Part shown: piece by piece, positions 52,547-61,151 of the stretch | Numbering within the stretch: the stretch's first letter is position 1 | Layout: each line of letters starts with the position of its first letter | Assembly: GCA_002067365.1 (NCBI GenBank) | Contig: MVRK01000023.1 | Location: 1 to 61,450 of the forward strand | Direction: 5' to 3' | From: Methanosaeta sp. PtaU1.Bin060 | Lineage (GTDB): Archaea; Halobacteriota; Methanosarcinia; Methanotrichales; Methanotrichaceae | Length of the DNA stretch: 61,450 nt | The notes under the pieces: generated by a model | What the model was told of the DNA's origin: nothing | The model's input: only the letters and a program-made list of their open reading frames with translations | Database searches by the model: none | Made by a program: the position numbers and the translations under genes

Positions 52547-53086
52547 ATGAAGATATTGGCGATAGCCTTTGTTCTCATGGCCGTGGGTGCGGCGGAAAAT
52601 GATAGTTATGTGATGGGCCCTTATAAGGTCTCATTTGATACCGGTTTTCCAAAATTCGATTATAGTGTAAATATTGAAGAGCCAATAATTTCAGAGACAT
52701 TGAGTGGGCGACAAATAGAATACATATTAAATTTGACAAATAAATCAGACGTCTTTTTAGGTACATTATTTATTAATTTAATATATATGGAAGGGGGAAG
52801 AGATATACCATCAAATTCGACAAAAGAGATGGCATTAAAATCGAAATTATATAATATGGATAAAAATTTTTATATTTGGGATTCTGCTATTCGAAAAATT
52901 GATGGTACCTACGGAGCAGCGGTACAAGGATTCTCTTTCCCTGTAATAGCATATCTTGCCTATTACAATCCACCTTTTGACCCAGAGCACCTCTCTGTCA
53001 CTATTTTTTCTGGATATCCAGAAAAGGAAGATTTCCTAACGCTCCTCAAGACCATCCATGTCGAGAAGCTCAACGCCACCGCATGA
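52547..53086 (+). CDS. Secreted orphan protein
   Basis: 179 residues, ATG with a signal peptide (MKILAIAFVLMAVGAA), very low GC. The mature part is beta-rich with no Cys and several N-x-S/T sites (NLTNKS, SNST, NATA). No family recognised. Divergent from the capsid-like gene with a 69-bp gap. Confidence 0.7.
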   Translation: MKILAIAFVLMAVGAAENDSYVMGPYKVSFDTGFPKFDYSVNIEEPIISETLSGRQIEYILNLTNKSDVFLGTLFINLIYMEGGRDIPSNSTKEMALKSKLYNMDKNFYIWDSAIRKIDGTYGAAVQGFSFPVIAYLAYYNPPFDPEHLSVTIFSGYPEKEDFLTLLKTIHVEKLNATA

Positions 53087-53198
53087 GCACGAGGTGATCG
53101 CGAGTCATCCGAAATCTTTTTCATCAGATCCTCCGATCTGGATTTGAGGAATTTAAATTAGAAAAAACCAACTATATATAGCGATTCTGATTTCAATT

Positions 53199-53726
53199 TT
53201 GGCAAATGGATTGACCGTCGCCAACGAGCCAAGCACTGCGGACGAATGGTATAATGACGCACTTACTCACGATTATTATGCTTCTACCGAGAATAAAAAA
53301 AGCGAGGCTTATAATGCAATCGAGAGCTATAAAAAGGTCCTGGAACTCGATCCAAAGAACACTTCCGTGATGTATCGCCTTGCAGCAGTATATGATATTG
53401 ATCTAGAAGACGACTCAAACGCACTAGCATACATCGAAAAGGGCCTCAAGATCGAACCCGAAAACTTGGATTTTCTCGATAAGAAGGGGCTCTATTTAAG
53501 CAGACTTGGCAATAAACAAGAGGCTGAAGTCATATACGATCAGATGATCCAGATTGCTGAACGCGATTGGTCCGAAAGTAAGAATTGTGGCTATCTGACA
53601 CGGTTGTCTGGTATCTGGGACTCGAAAGCCAAACTTCACGATGACAATCTCGAAATGTGGAAGCAATACATAGAAAAGTCTCAGAAATATGGCAAAGATT
53701 GGCGAAAATGCGAAGGACTTGATTGA
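53199..53726 (+). CDS. TPR-repeat protein
   Basis: 175 residues with about two and a half tetratricopeptide repeats (AIESYKKVLELDPKNTSVMYRLAAVYDI, ALAYIEKGLKIEPENLDFLDKKGLYLSRLGNKQEAEVIYDQMIQIAERD). TTG start: TATATATA at 53174-53180 lies about 25 bp upstream, so the mRNA is probably leaderless and the start is TTG 53199 or TTG 53211. Probable protein-interaction role; no signal peptide. Confidence 0.75.
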   Translation: MANGLTVANEPSTADEWYNDALTHDYYASTENKKSEAYNAIESYKKVLELDPKNTSVMYRLAAVYDIDLEDDSNALAYIEKGLKIEPENLDFLDKKGLYLSRLGNKQEAEVIYDQMIQIAERDWSESKNCGYLTRLSGIWDSKAKLHDDNLEMWKQYIEKSQKYGKDWRKCEGLD

Positions 53727-53792
53727 ATGTGGTGATTTTAATATAAATTATTTCGACAGACTCCTGTCCTCAAGAACTAATAAATACCCTCT

Positions 53793-54827
53793 TTAATCCG
53801 TCTGCTCAATCTCATCGAATCCGCACTCCTCCCAAAGGCGCACTCCCACAAGCACCTCGAACTCCGGCGGGGTGAGGATGGGAATCCTGTACTTGGCGGC
53901 GTCGTCCAGGGCGATCCTCGGGCAGGCTGTCGAGACCGCTGCCTCGGCCCCGAGGTTCAGCAGCCGATCCGGCTCGATGTTGTCGATGTAGACCAGAAAC
54001 ATCTCCCGGCCCTTCTCTTCTCCCATGGCCTTCAAACGCCTTGCGAGGCCGATCCTCCGCTGGCCCGGCTTTTTGGAGACGAGCACCGCAAACCTCTTCG
54101 AGTCTGCGGCCCTGGCGATCGCCCCGAAGCGCCGCCTGAGCATGGGATCTGGATCGATCTCGACAATCTCTCCTGTGACTGGATCGGCTGCTATCACCCT
54201 TTTCCCGGTGGCCAGGGCGATCCCAAGTGGATGAAACCTGCCAGTGCCGATGAAGAGGTACTCTTCCGCATCGCTCAGCCTGGCAGAGGAATAGCAGCAG
54301 CCCAATACCTGGCCTGGGTATTTCACGCGCCCTCCCGCAGGCCCGAGAACGCCCACGATCCCATGCTGCTTCAGGACCTCCAGGGCACCCTCGATCTGGC
54401 CTACGTGCTGAATAGTAGTAGCGACTCCCACCCTCTTCTCCTTGAGAAGCGGCAGAGCCCTGTGGGTGACGTCTCTCAGATCGTCCCTCCTCCTGGCCTC
54501 AAGGAATAGGACATTCTTCTGCCCTGCCCCCAGATCAGCATGCCCGAGATGAAGCATCAGATCCACCTCCTGGCAGAGCTGAGCATCGACGTCGCATGCC
54601 CCGTAGCATGGGTCGCCGGAGATCATGACCTCCGTGCCAGTCTTCTCCTCGATATGCCTCGCGATGCCAGGAAGCGCTCTCTTCAGGCCCTCGGGCGCTT
54701 GCAGCCCGACGCTGCCAGCTCGCCTCTTCTGTATCTCCTTCAAAGCAAAATCGAGGTTGAGATCGTATTCATGATCATGGCTGAAGGAGCCATGACTAGA
54801 ACCATCGCTCGAGGGTGCTCTGTCCAC
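53793..54827 (-). CDS. dph2: Diphthamide biosynthesis enzyme Dph2 (radical-SAM-like ACP transferase)
   Basis: 344 residues from GTG 54827, which has GGAGG 9 bp upstream and overlaps the last 32 bp of fen1; the frame runs further up but is antisense/out of frame with FEN1 there. The three cluster Cys are in GDPCYGACDVDAQL, YPGQVLGCCYSSA and AVSTACPRIALDD. The N-terminal ALKEIQKRRAGSVGLQAPEGLKRALPGIAR is typical. It transfers the aminocarboxypropyl group of SAM to the diphthamide His of aEF2, using a [4Fe-4S] cluster. Confidence 0.93.
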   Translation of the reverse strand: MDRAPSSDGSSHGSFSHDHEYDLNLDFALKEIQKRRAGSVGLQAPEGLKRALPGIARHIEEKTGTEVMISGDPCYGACDVDAQLCQEVDLMLHLGHADLGAGQKNVLFLEARRRDDLRDVTHRALPLLKEKRVGVATTIQHVGQIEGALEVLKQHGIVGVLGPAGGRVKYPGQVLGCCYSSARLSDAEEYLFIGTGRFHPLGIALATGKRVIAADPVTGEIVEIDPDPMLRRRFGAIARAADSKRFAVLVSKKPGQRRIGLARRLKAMGEEKGREMFLVYIDNIEPDRLLNLGAEAAVSTACPRIALDDAAKYRIPILTPPEFEVLVGVRLWEECGFDEIEQTD

Positions 54828-55806
54828 GCCTGTACGCCTCCTCCAGCCTTCCTGCCGTCTTCTCCACCCTCTCCCTATCGAAGTCCCTCTCATCCACGAG
54901 GAAGGAGAGGATCTCATCGACTCGGGGCTTGGTGATCTTGATGGCATAATCGTCAGTCACATCCGGATGAAGGAAGAACTCCCTGATCTGCTCGAAGTTC
55001 TCCATCGTCTCACCCCTATCAGCGAGGATCGACTCCAGGTCGCCCTTCTCCCGGATCAGCTTTAAGGCAGTCTTTGGCCCCACCTTTGAAAGGCCAGGGT
55101 TGTAGTCCGTGCCGCACATGATGCCTATCTCGATGAGCTGCTTCTGGCTCAAGCCTAGGCGCGCCAGCTCAGTCTGCAGATCGATCTCCTCCGGCTCCAC
55201 CTCCACGTAGATGTTCTTCCTCGGCAGCTTTCGCCTGCCTGTTATCGCCAGGTTCCTCACGACACGGGGCGCTCCGAAGAGAAGTGAGTCGTAGTCCTGG
55301 CTGGCAGCGCTGTAGACATCCCCCTGCACAGCCATATGGGCAGCCTGAGCCTCTCCCTCTGAGGGGGCCTGGATCAGGGGAAGCCCCATCGCCTGAATCA
55401 AGCGCTGGGCGTCCTCCAGGATCTCGGAGTTGAGATGAGATGACGCCTGAGCGTACTTGAAAGCATCCCGACCCTCGGCCCGCGCCTCATCCCATGCAAC
55501 CGCTGCCCTCTCTCTGACCTCGGCGCGCTCCCGCAGCGTCCCCGATTTGAATGACGGAGGGTCCCCATCGAAGACATAGGCCACCTTCACCCCAGCCTCG
55601 ACAAGGTTCGTCGTGCGGTACAGAAGTCCGGAGAGGTGCGATGTCACCCTGCCCGACCTATCCATGAGAGGCGTTCCATCCTTCTGGCGAATGATGCTCA
55701 AGAACTGGTAGAGGGTATTGAAGGCGTCTACAGCCACCCATCTGCCTGAGAGTCCCTTGATCTCGATCCTCTTCTTCTGCACCAGATCTCCCAGATCAAC
55801 GCCCAT
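54796..55806 (-). CDS. fen: Flap endonuclease FEN1
   Basis: 336 residues. MGVDLGDLVQKKRIEIKGLSGRWVAVDAFNTLYQFL (N-terminal region with catalytic Asp), YVFDGDPPSFKSG, APSEGEAQAAHMAVQGDVYSAASQDYDSLLFGAP (I region) and GIMCGTDYNPGLSKVGPKTALKLI (helix-hairpin-helix) are all present. The final QSTLERWF is a PCNA-interacting (PIP) box. It removes 5' flaps in replication and repair. Confidence 0.97.
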   Translation of the reverse strand: MGVDLGDLVQKKRIEIKGLSGRWVAVDAFNTLYQFLSIIRQKDGTPLMDRSGRVTSHLSGLLYRTTNLVEAGVKVAYVFDGDPPSFKSGTLRERAEVRERAAVAWDEARAEGRDAFKYAQASSHLNSEILEDAQRLIQAMGLPLIQAPSEGEAQAAHMAVQGDVYSAASQDYDSLLFGAPRVVRNLAITGRRKLPRKNIYVEVEPEEIDLQTELARLGLSQKQLIEIGIMCGTDYNPGLSKVGPKTALKLIREKGDLESILADRGETMENFEQIREFFLHPDVTDDYAIKITKPRVDEILSFLVDERDFDRERVEKTAGRLEEAYRRGQSTLERWF

Positions 55807-55911
55807 GCGAATACTACCTATTGCTCCTTCCTGATAAAGTCTCCACCGACTTCAAAAGGTGATAATATCTTTAAATACGAGTTTCAGGGAGATATAATTC
55901 TGGTGCTCTTC

Positions 55912-56292
55912 ATGATAGAGATAACAGAAGCTGCCGCCAGTGTGCTCAAGCGCAGCCAGGCCGAAGGCAAGGTCATAAGGATGTTCCTTCCGTCCCCCCC
56001 AAATCCCATCACGGGGGCCGAGTGGGCCATGGCCCTAGGAGATGCTGCGAAGAATGACGTGATCCTGGAGGATAAAGGAATAAAGATCCACATAGACCCC
56101 CTTGAGGCCGAGATCATGCGCGAGACAATAATCGATTACGTCGATGACGAGCGCGGAACAGGCTTCGTGATCCGCGGACCGGAGGATGAGGTCGACTCAT
56201 GTGGATCATGTGCCCATGCAGATGCCTGCGATCATGATCACAGCAGCTGCGACCATGATCATGAAGGGGGATGCGGCTGCGGCTGCAGTTAG
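55912..56292 (+). CDS. HesB/IscA-like protein with a His/Asp/Cys metal-binding tail
   Basis: 126 residues. Residues ~1-90 match the HesB-like fold (MIEITEAAASVLKRS, GAEWAMALGDAAKNDVILEDKGIKIHIDPLEAEIMRETIIDYVDD). The tail is Cys- and His-rich: DSCGSCAHADACDHDHSSCDHDHEGGCGCGCS, with repeated CDHDH units and CGCGCS, the last resembling the IscA Cys-Gly-Cys end. The family's central Cys is not evident. A few relatives are selenoproteins; no in-frame TGA is seen here. ATG 55912 has GGTG 6 bp upstream; GTG 55903 is an alternative. Fe-S or other metal trafficking is likely. Confidence 0.75.
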   Translation: MIEITEAAASVLKRSQAEGKVIRMFLPSPPNPITGAEWAMALGDAAKNDVILEDKGIKIHIDPLEAEIMRETIIDYVDDERGTGFVIRGPEDEVDSCGSCAHADACDHDHSSCDHDHEGGCGCGCS

Positions 56293-56433
56293 CTTTCAAC
56301 ATCTTCTGCATGTTTTGCCAATCGCCCACGAAGCAAGATTTATATCGCAAACATCGCAATAAGGGGCTCGGCAAAGGCGAAGAGGCGAGACCGCCTCCCA
56401 CCAGCTGTCGAGGCCGATAAAAGTAATGGTACT

Positions 56434-56772
56434 ATGCGTATGAAATCGCCATGCGAAGAGATAGTCTGGGATGTGCTTCCCAGTATCAGAGCAGCCATCG
56501 CTGAGGAATTGGTCAAGCGCGGGATATCTCAAAAAGAGGTCTCCAAGATGCTCGGAATCACACCTCCTGCCGTCTCGCAATACGTCTCCAAGAAGAGGGG
56601 CTATAACATAGAGTTCAGAGAAGATATTCGAGCGGCCATCGAGAAGCTAGCGGATGACCTCATCCAGAAGCGTGTGGACGACCTGGTGGAAAGGATCTGC
56701 GGTGTGTGCAGGATGCTCCAGGAGGATGAAACTGCCTGCATCTCGACCAAATGCAGGGGCAAGTCGAGATAG
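56434..56772 (+). CDS. COG2522-type helix-turn-helix regulator with C-terminal Cys cluster
   Basis: 112 residues. SIRAAIAEELVKRGISQKEVSKMLGITPPAVSQYVSKKRG is a Cro/XRE-type HTH; the C-terminal part has CGVCRMLQED and CISTKC, two CxxxC/CxxC pairs likely to bind metal or a Fe-S cluster. Together with the HTH this matches COG2522, a predicted archaeal regulator family. It lies 224 bp before larE and could control the sulfur cluster, which is inference. Confidence 0.85.
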   Translation: MRMKSPCEEIVWDVLPSIRAAIAEELVKRGISQKEVSKMLGITPPAVSQYVSKKRGYNIEFREDIRAAIEKLADDLIQKRVDDLVERICGVCRMLQEDETACISTKCRGKSR

Positions 56773-56996
56773 AATCCTTTCATCCCGATGTGATTCAATG
56801 ACCCACCATTATAATCTAGATGGATAATCTAGATGGCCGGTCATCGGCACGAAAGCCTCACCTGGCGGCTTTACTGGTGGATTTTGAATCTACTTTGAGG
56901 CAGGGTCGTTTGATCTATGAAGAATCTTGAGGATGATCTTTGCCGTCGACACCATCAGGATTAGGCGGCATCTAAAAATAATTCTCGAAGGAAAAG

Positions 56997-57797
56997 ATGA
57001 TGACCAGGTCGGACAGGCTGGCAGAGATCAGGAAAAAGATCAGCGAGAACGAAGGGCTCCTCATCGCCTTCTCCGGAGGGGTCGATAGCGGCCTTCTGGC
57101 GAAGATAGCAGCCGATCTCCTGGGCAATCGTGCTCTCTCAGTCGTCCTCGACTCCGAGACGATGCCGCGAAGCGAGCTTCGGAGTGCTCTGGAGCTTGCA
57201 AGCACCCTTGGCCTTAACTGCGAGACGGTGAAGTTCTCCATCCTGCAAGATGAGGAGTTCGTGAAGAATCCGGGCGACAGGTGCTATTTTTGCAAGAAAA
57301 GGTCCGCGCAGGTCTTGAAAGAGATAGCCGCCAGGGAGGGCATCTCTCGGATCGCCGATGGCGTGAACCTCTCGGATTACGGTGACATGCGTCCCGGAAT
57401 AAGGGCCTGCGACGAGGAGGGCATCTGGCATCCCTTCGTTGAGGCCGGGATAACCAAGGAGATGATCCGAGAGATCGCCAGGGAGATGGGCCTGCCCTTC
57501 TGGGATAAGCCCTCTTCAGCCTGCCTCTCATCGAGGATTCCCTACGGAGAGAGGATCTCCGAGGAGAATCTCAGGATGGTGGGGGAGGCCGAGGACTACC
57601 TGAAGAGCCTCGGCTTTGGGCAGCTGAGGGTCAGGGCTCACGGGAGAATTGCGAGGATCGAGGTGCCAAAAGAGGATGGAGAAAGGACTTTGAACCTCGG
57701 CGAGGATATTGCAAGGAGACTCAAGGAGATCGGCTTTTGGTATGTTGCCCTGGATCTCGAAGGATTCAGGAGCGGGAGCATGAACGAAGTCCTATGA
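56997..57797 (+). CDS. larE: LarE-family ATP-dependent sulfur transferase
   Basis: 266 residues. PP-loop LIAFSGGVDS (26-31), NPGDRCYFCKKR, and the family Cys in SSACLSSRIPYGERIS at about 176. LarE in lactate racemase maturation gives up its own Cys sulfur; relatives in methanogens are used for other sulfur insertions. No larB/larC is present in the window. The stop overlaps the cysteine desulfurase ATG by 4 bp (ATGA), so the two are coupled. Confidence 0.9.
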   Translation: MMTRSDRLAEIRKKISENEGLLIAFSGGVDSGLLAKIAADLLGNRALSVVLDSETMPRSELRSALELASTLGLNCETVKFSILQDEEFVKNPGDRCYFCKKRSAQVLKEIAAREGISRIADGVNLSDYGDMRPGIRACDEEGIWHPFVEAGITKEMIREIAREMGLPFWDKPSSACLSSRIPYGERISEENLRMVGEAEDYLKSLGFGQLRVRAHGRIARIEVPKEDGERTLNLGEDIARRLKEIGFWYVALDLEGFRSGSMNEVL

Positions 57798-58978
57798 ATG
57801 TCCGGGATATAAGATCTGATTTTCCTATCCTGAAGGATGCCGTCTACCTGGACAGCGCCTCGACGAGCCTCACTCCTGAGCCTGTGTTGAATGCGGTTCT
57901 CGATTACTACCACGGCTACAGGGCCAACATCGGACGAGGGATCTACAGGTTCGCTCAGATGGCAGACCAGCGGTACAGCGATTCCCACCACAAGGTCGCG
58001 GGCTTCGTGGGAGCCGAGGAGGGCGAGCTGATCTTCACGAGGAACACTACCGAGGCCATTAATGCAGTCGCCCGAGGCTTTAAATGGCGGAAGGGCGAGA
58101 GGGTTGTCACCACCCTCCTGGAGCACCACTCCAACCTTCTCCCGTGGATGCGGCTGACGAAGGGCGGCGTCGAGCTTTCTGTCGTGAGGCCCGACCCCCA
58201 GGGAAGGCTCGACCTGGGCGACATTGAGAGGGCGATAGACGAGAGGACCAAGCTCGTAGCTGTGAGCCATCTATCCAATGTCCTTGGCACTGTGCAACCG
58301 GTGAAAGAGATCGCTCGAATCTGCAGTGATCGAGGCGCAGCCCTCCTGGTGGACGGTGCCCAGGCAGTGCCCCACATGCCTGTGAGCGTGAATGATATCG
58401 ATTGCGATTTTCTCTGCTTCTCGGGCCACAAGATGCTGGGGCCGACGGGTACTGGATGCCTATGGATCAAGAGATCCGAAGAGATCGAGCCGCTCCTCGT
58501 GGGGGGCGGAATGGTGGCGGATGTTCGCGGATACGATTACGATATCAAGAAAGGCCACGAAGGCTTCGAGGCCGGCACGCCCGATATCGCGGGAGCGATC
58601 GGCCTTGGAGCTGCAGTCGATTATCTGAGGCGGGTGGGGATCGATGAGATCCATGATCACGAAAAAAGGCTGACAGGAAAGCTGCTGAAGGGCCTTGAGA
58701 AGATCGAGGGCGTGAAGGTTTATGGCCCTCCTGATCTGAAGGGCCGGGGCGGAGTGGTCTCCTTCAATGTGCACGGATTGATGCCCCACGAGGTGGCCAT
58801 GATGCTCGACCATGCATCGAACATCATGGTGAGATCCGGGCATCACTGCTGCATTCCTCTCATGAGACACCTGGGCCTGAAATATGGAACTGTGCGCGCA
58901 TCCCTTTACCTCTACAACACCGAGGAGGATATCAATCAGCTCCTGGCCGCCATCGAGCAGATCGCCAGGATGGGATGA
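57794..58978 (+). CDS. sufS: Class-V aminotransferase, cysteine desulfurase (SufS type)
   Basis: 394 residues. PLP Lys in CFSGHKMLGPTGTGCLW, TLLEHHSNLLPW, VDGAQAVPHM, and the active-site Cys loop in IMVRSGHHCCIPLM (with an extra Cys). It frees sulfur from cysteine as a persulfide for LarE, FdhD-like or Fe-S assembly. ATG 57794 overlaps larE by 4 bp; the frame extends further upstream inside larE, but MNVRDIRSDFPIL is the homologous start. No SufBC or SufE nearby. Confidence 0.93.
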   Translation: MNVRDIRSDFPILKDAVYLDSASTSLTPEPVLNAVLDYYHGYRANIGRGIYRFAQMADQRYSDSHHKVAGFVGAEEGELIFTRNTTEAINAVARGFKWRKGERVVTTLLEHHSNLLPWMRLTKGGVELSVVRPDPQGRLDLGDIERAIDERTKLVAVSHLSNVLGTVQPVKEIARICSDRGAALLVDGAQAVPHMPVSVNDIDCDFLCFSGHKMLGPTGTGCLWIKRSEEIEPLLVGGGMVADVRGYDYDIKKGHEGFEAGTPDIAGAIGLGAAVDYLRRVGIDEIHDHEKRLTGKLLKGLEKIEGVKVYGPPDLKGRGGVVSFNVHGLMPHEVAMMLDHASNIMVRSGHHCCIPLMRHLGLKYGTVRASLYLYNTEEDINQLLAAIEQIARMG

Positions 58979-59073
58979 GCGGCTGATCGGGAATGCCAAA
59001 GGAAGATGCGAAAAAGAGCAGTAGCTGGCCCAAAGGATCTTGAGAAGCCTGTGGAGTTCGGAGGTCCAGGGAG

Positions 59074-59826
59074 ATGCAGAAAGGTTTTCCATGCCTTAGG
59101 CTGGACGGCGAGAGCGTCGAGGATGCGGCCTGTCCCGTCGTGGAGGAGATGCCTCTCTCCATCTTCATCAATGGCAGACACTTTGTCACCGCCATGATCA
59201 GCCCTAAAGAGAGAAGGGAGTTCGTGACGGGCCACCTCTTCTCGGAGAGGATCGCATCGAGCATCAAGGAGATCGAGTCCCTGGAGATCGAGGGGAATGT
59301 GGCCCGAGCAGTCGTGGCCAATCCCATGAGGGCGATAGTTCCACGAAGGCCGATCGTCAGCGGCTGCGGAGGGATCGCCTCCTTCCTAGACGAATCGAAG
59401 CTTTCTGAGATAAGATCTGATTTGAAGATCACGAAAGAGGACGCCTTCTCTGCGATGAGGGCCATCTCCCTCTCAGAGCTTCATGTGGCCACGGGCGGGG
59501 TCCACAGCGTCGGCCTCTTCCAGAAGAGCGGCCCGGTCTGCATCATCGAGGACATCGGAAGGCACAATGCATTGGACAAGGCCATAGGCCATGCGCTCAC
59601 CCAGAAGGTGGACTTCGCCGAGACCTTTGCAGCCTGCACCGGCAGGATATCCTCGGAGATGGCCCTGAAGTGCTCAGTCGCCGGAATCCCGATCATAGTC
59701 TCGCGCGGGGCGACGACCAGCCTCGCCATCACCATCGCCGAGAGGACGGGCCTTGCCATCGTCGGCTTCATCCGGGGAAAGAGGCTTACCATCTACTCAA
59801 ACCGCCAGAGGATCACGATCGCATGA
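59074..59826 (+). CDS. fdhD: FdhD-family sulfurtransferase (molybdo/tungsto-enzyme sulfuration)
   Basis: 250 residues. Core FdhD motifs are present: MPLSIFINGRHFVTAMISPKERREFVTGHLFSE, HVATGGVHSVGLFQKSGPVCIIEDIGRHNALDKAIGHAL, TGRISSEMALKCSVAGIPIIVSRGATTSLAI and IVGFIRGKRLTIYS. The usual CxxC loop is replaced by VSGCGGIASF, with one Cys. FdhD inserts sulfur into the bis-MGD cofactor of formate dehydrogenases. No fdhA is in the window; the W/Mo enzyme FwdB is a candidate client (inference). 95 bp after sufS, and its stop overlaps ttuA. Confidence 0.9.
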   Translation: MQKGFPCLRLDGESVEDAACPVVEEMPLSIFINGRHFVTAMISPKERREFVTGHLFSERIASSIKEIESLEIEGNVARAVVANPMRAIVPRRPIVSGCGGIASFLDESKLSEIRSDLKITKEDAFSAMRAISLSELHVATGGVHSVGLFQKSGPVCIIEDIGRHNALDKAIGHALTQKVDFAETFAACTGRISSEMALKCSVAGIPIIVSRGATTSLAITIAERTGLAIVGFIRGKRLTIYSNRQRITIA

Positions 59827-60725
59827 TCTGCTCAAGGTGCAGCCAGAGGGCCATACTCTCCCAGCGCTATTCGGGCCTGCATCTGTGCCAGGATCATTTC
59901 GTCGAGGACTTTGAGAGACGGGTGGCAAAGACAGTTCGAGAGAATGGGATGATGCCGGACGGCGAGCGCATTGCAGTCGCAGTGAGCGGCGGCAAGGACA
60001 GCACAGCCCTCCTCTTAGTCCTGAAGAAGATCCTGGCGGATAGAGACGTCGAGATGGTGGCGGTCACAGTGGATGAGGGCATCGCGGGATACAGAGACGA
60101 CACCGTAGCGGCCGCGAGGTCGATCTGCGAGCGTCTGGGCGTCGAGCAGCAGATCGTCTCCTTCCAGGAGGAGTTCGGCTTCAAGCTCGATGAGATCGTG
60201 GATGGAAAGGATGCTGCCCCCTGCACCTTCTGCGGCGTCTTCAGGAAGAGCGCTCTCAACAGAGCAGCGAAGCGGCTCGGAGCCACGAAAGTGGCCACGG
60301 GTCACAACCTCGACGACGAGGCCCAATCGGTCATGATGAACTACCTGAAGGGCGACATCGAGCGGCTGCTGCGCTTTCGACCGAGGCGGGAGCAGCCGGG
60401 GCTCGTTCCGAGGGTGAAGCCCTTGAGGGATATCCCAGAGAAGGAGACAGCCCTTTACTGCATGGTGAATGCAGCCTTCACAGAATCAAGGGAGTGCCCT
60501 TATGCGCAGCTCTCGCTTCGGGCGGATGTGAGGGATATGATGAACAGAATTGAGCGCCTCTTTCCAGGCACGAGGCACTCCGCGCTTCAGGGATTCGAGG
60601 AGATTGCAGAGATGGCGAAGGGAAGGTGGACGGGGATCGATCTGGAGAGGTGCAGGAGATGCGGCGAGCCCTGCGTCAGGGACATCTGCAAGGCATGTGA
60701 GCTGCTGGAAAGGCTGAAGCTTTAG
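59823..60725 (+). CDS. ttuA: TtuA/Ncs6-type tRNA 2-thiolation enzyme
   Basis: 300 residues. MICSRCSQRAILSQRYSGLHLCQDHF is an N-terminal zinc finger; IAVAVSGGKDSTALLLVL is the PP-loop (55-60); PCTFCGVFRKSALNRAAK and GHNLDDEAQSVMMNYLKGD carry the cluster-binding Cys and catalytic residues; a C-terminal zinc finger (CRRCGEPCVRDICKACELL) closes it. The family (TIGR00269) thiolates U34 or U54 of tRNA using a thiocarboxylated Ub-like protein. ATG overlaps the fdhD stop (ATGA). Confidence 0.93.
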   Translation: MICSRCSQRAILSQRYSGLHLCQDHFVEDFERRVAKTVRENGMMPDGERIAVAVSGGKDSTALLLVLKKILADRDVEMVAVTVDEGIAGYRDDTVAAARSICERLGVEQQIVSFQEEFGFKLDEIVDGKDAAPCTFCGVFRKSALNRAAKRLGATKVATGHNLDDEAQSVMMNYLKGDIERLLRFRPRREQPGLVPRVKPLRDIPEKETALYCMVNAAFTESRECPYAQLSLRADVRDMMNRIERLFPGTRHSALQGFEEIAEMAKGRWTGIDLERCRRCGEPCVRDICKACELLERLKL

Positions 60726-60763
60726 ATCATTTTCTAGATCGATATTTTCAGCACAGATGCTTC

Positions 60764-61081
60764 CTAAATCGTCTCCCTCTCGTCGGTGCGCCTGCGTCGA
60801 GCCTCCAGGTCGCTTGTGGTCTCCGCCATCGCCTTCTGAAAGACCTCGAAGCTCTCTGTGCCCGCAGTGATCCCCAAGATCGAGTCGAGGTCCAGGAGCA
60901 GGAGGACGTCGGTCATCTCAACGGTGTCCCTCTGCCTCTTGGCGATGTTCAGGACGATGATGTTCTCATCGAACTCCTCAAGCTGCCCGAAGATGGTCTC
61001 GCTGGACTCCTTCAGAAGGACCCAGATGAGCTGGCCAGTGTTTGACTTCAGGAACTTCTCAAGAGCAGTACCGCACTTCAT
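60764..61081 (-). CDS. Small Sm-like protein (probable)
   Basis: 105 residues. TALEKFLKSNTGQLIWVLLKESSETIFGQLEEFDENIIVLNIAKRQ resembles an Sm1-type strand pattern (L-x(n)-G-x-x-I-x-V-x-L-K-x(n)-G-x-L-x-x-F-D-x-x-x-x-V), followed by an acidic strand and a basic helical tail (EARRRRTDERETI). Length and pattern fit a small RNA-binding or oligomeric protein, but no specific family is certain. Convergent with ttuA. Confidence 0.6.
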   Translation of the reverse strand: MKCGTALEKFLKSNTGQLIWVLLKESSETIFGQLEEFDENIIVLNIAKRQRDTVEMTDVLLLLDLDSILGITAGTESFEVFQKAMAETTSDLEARRRRTDERETI

Positions 61082-61151
61082 CTGACACCCAGGGGAAATA
61101 GGTTCAGAATCATTTTAAATTTTGCGGGGAAGGAGGACTGCCTCCATCTTA

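Larger units (their letters stand above)
51343..53760. other. Lower-GC accessory segment
   Basis: From about 51.4 to 53.8 kb, composition is visibly AT-richer and codon use differs (many AAA, AAT, ATA) from the surrounding high-GC genes. It carries a phage-type domain protein and two orphan genes and sits between conserved genes (an MBL hydrolase and dph2). This is consistent with acquired DNA. No integrase, direct repeats or tRNA target are visible at the edges. Confidence 0.55.

Noticed and set aside
53793-54947. Dph2 extended to 54947
   Set aside because: That part is Arg/Ser-rich out-of-frame reading of FEN1. GTG 54827 has a ribosome-binding site and gives the normal length.
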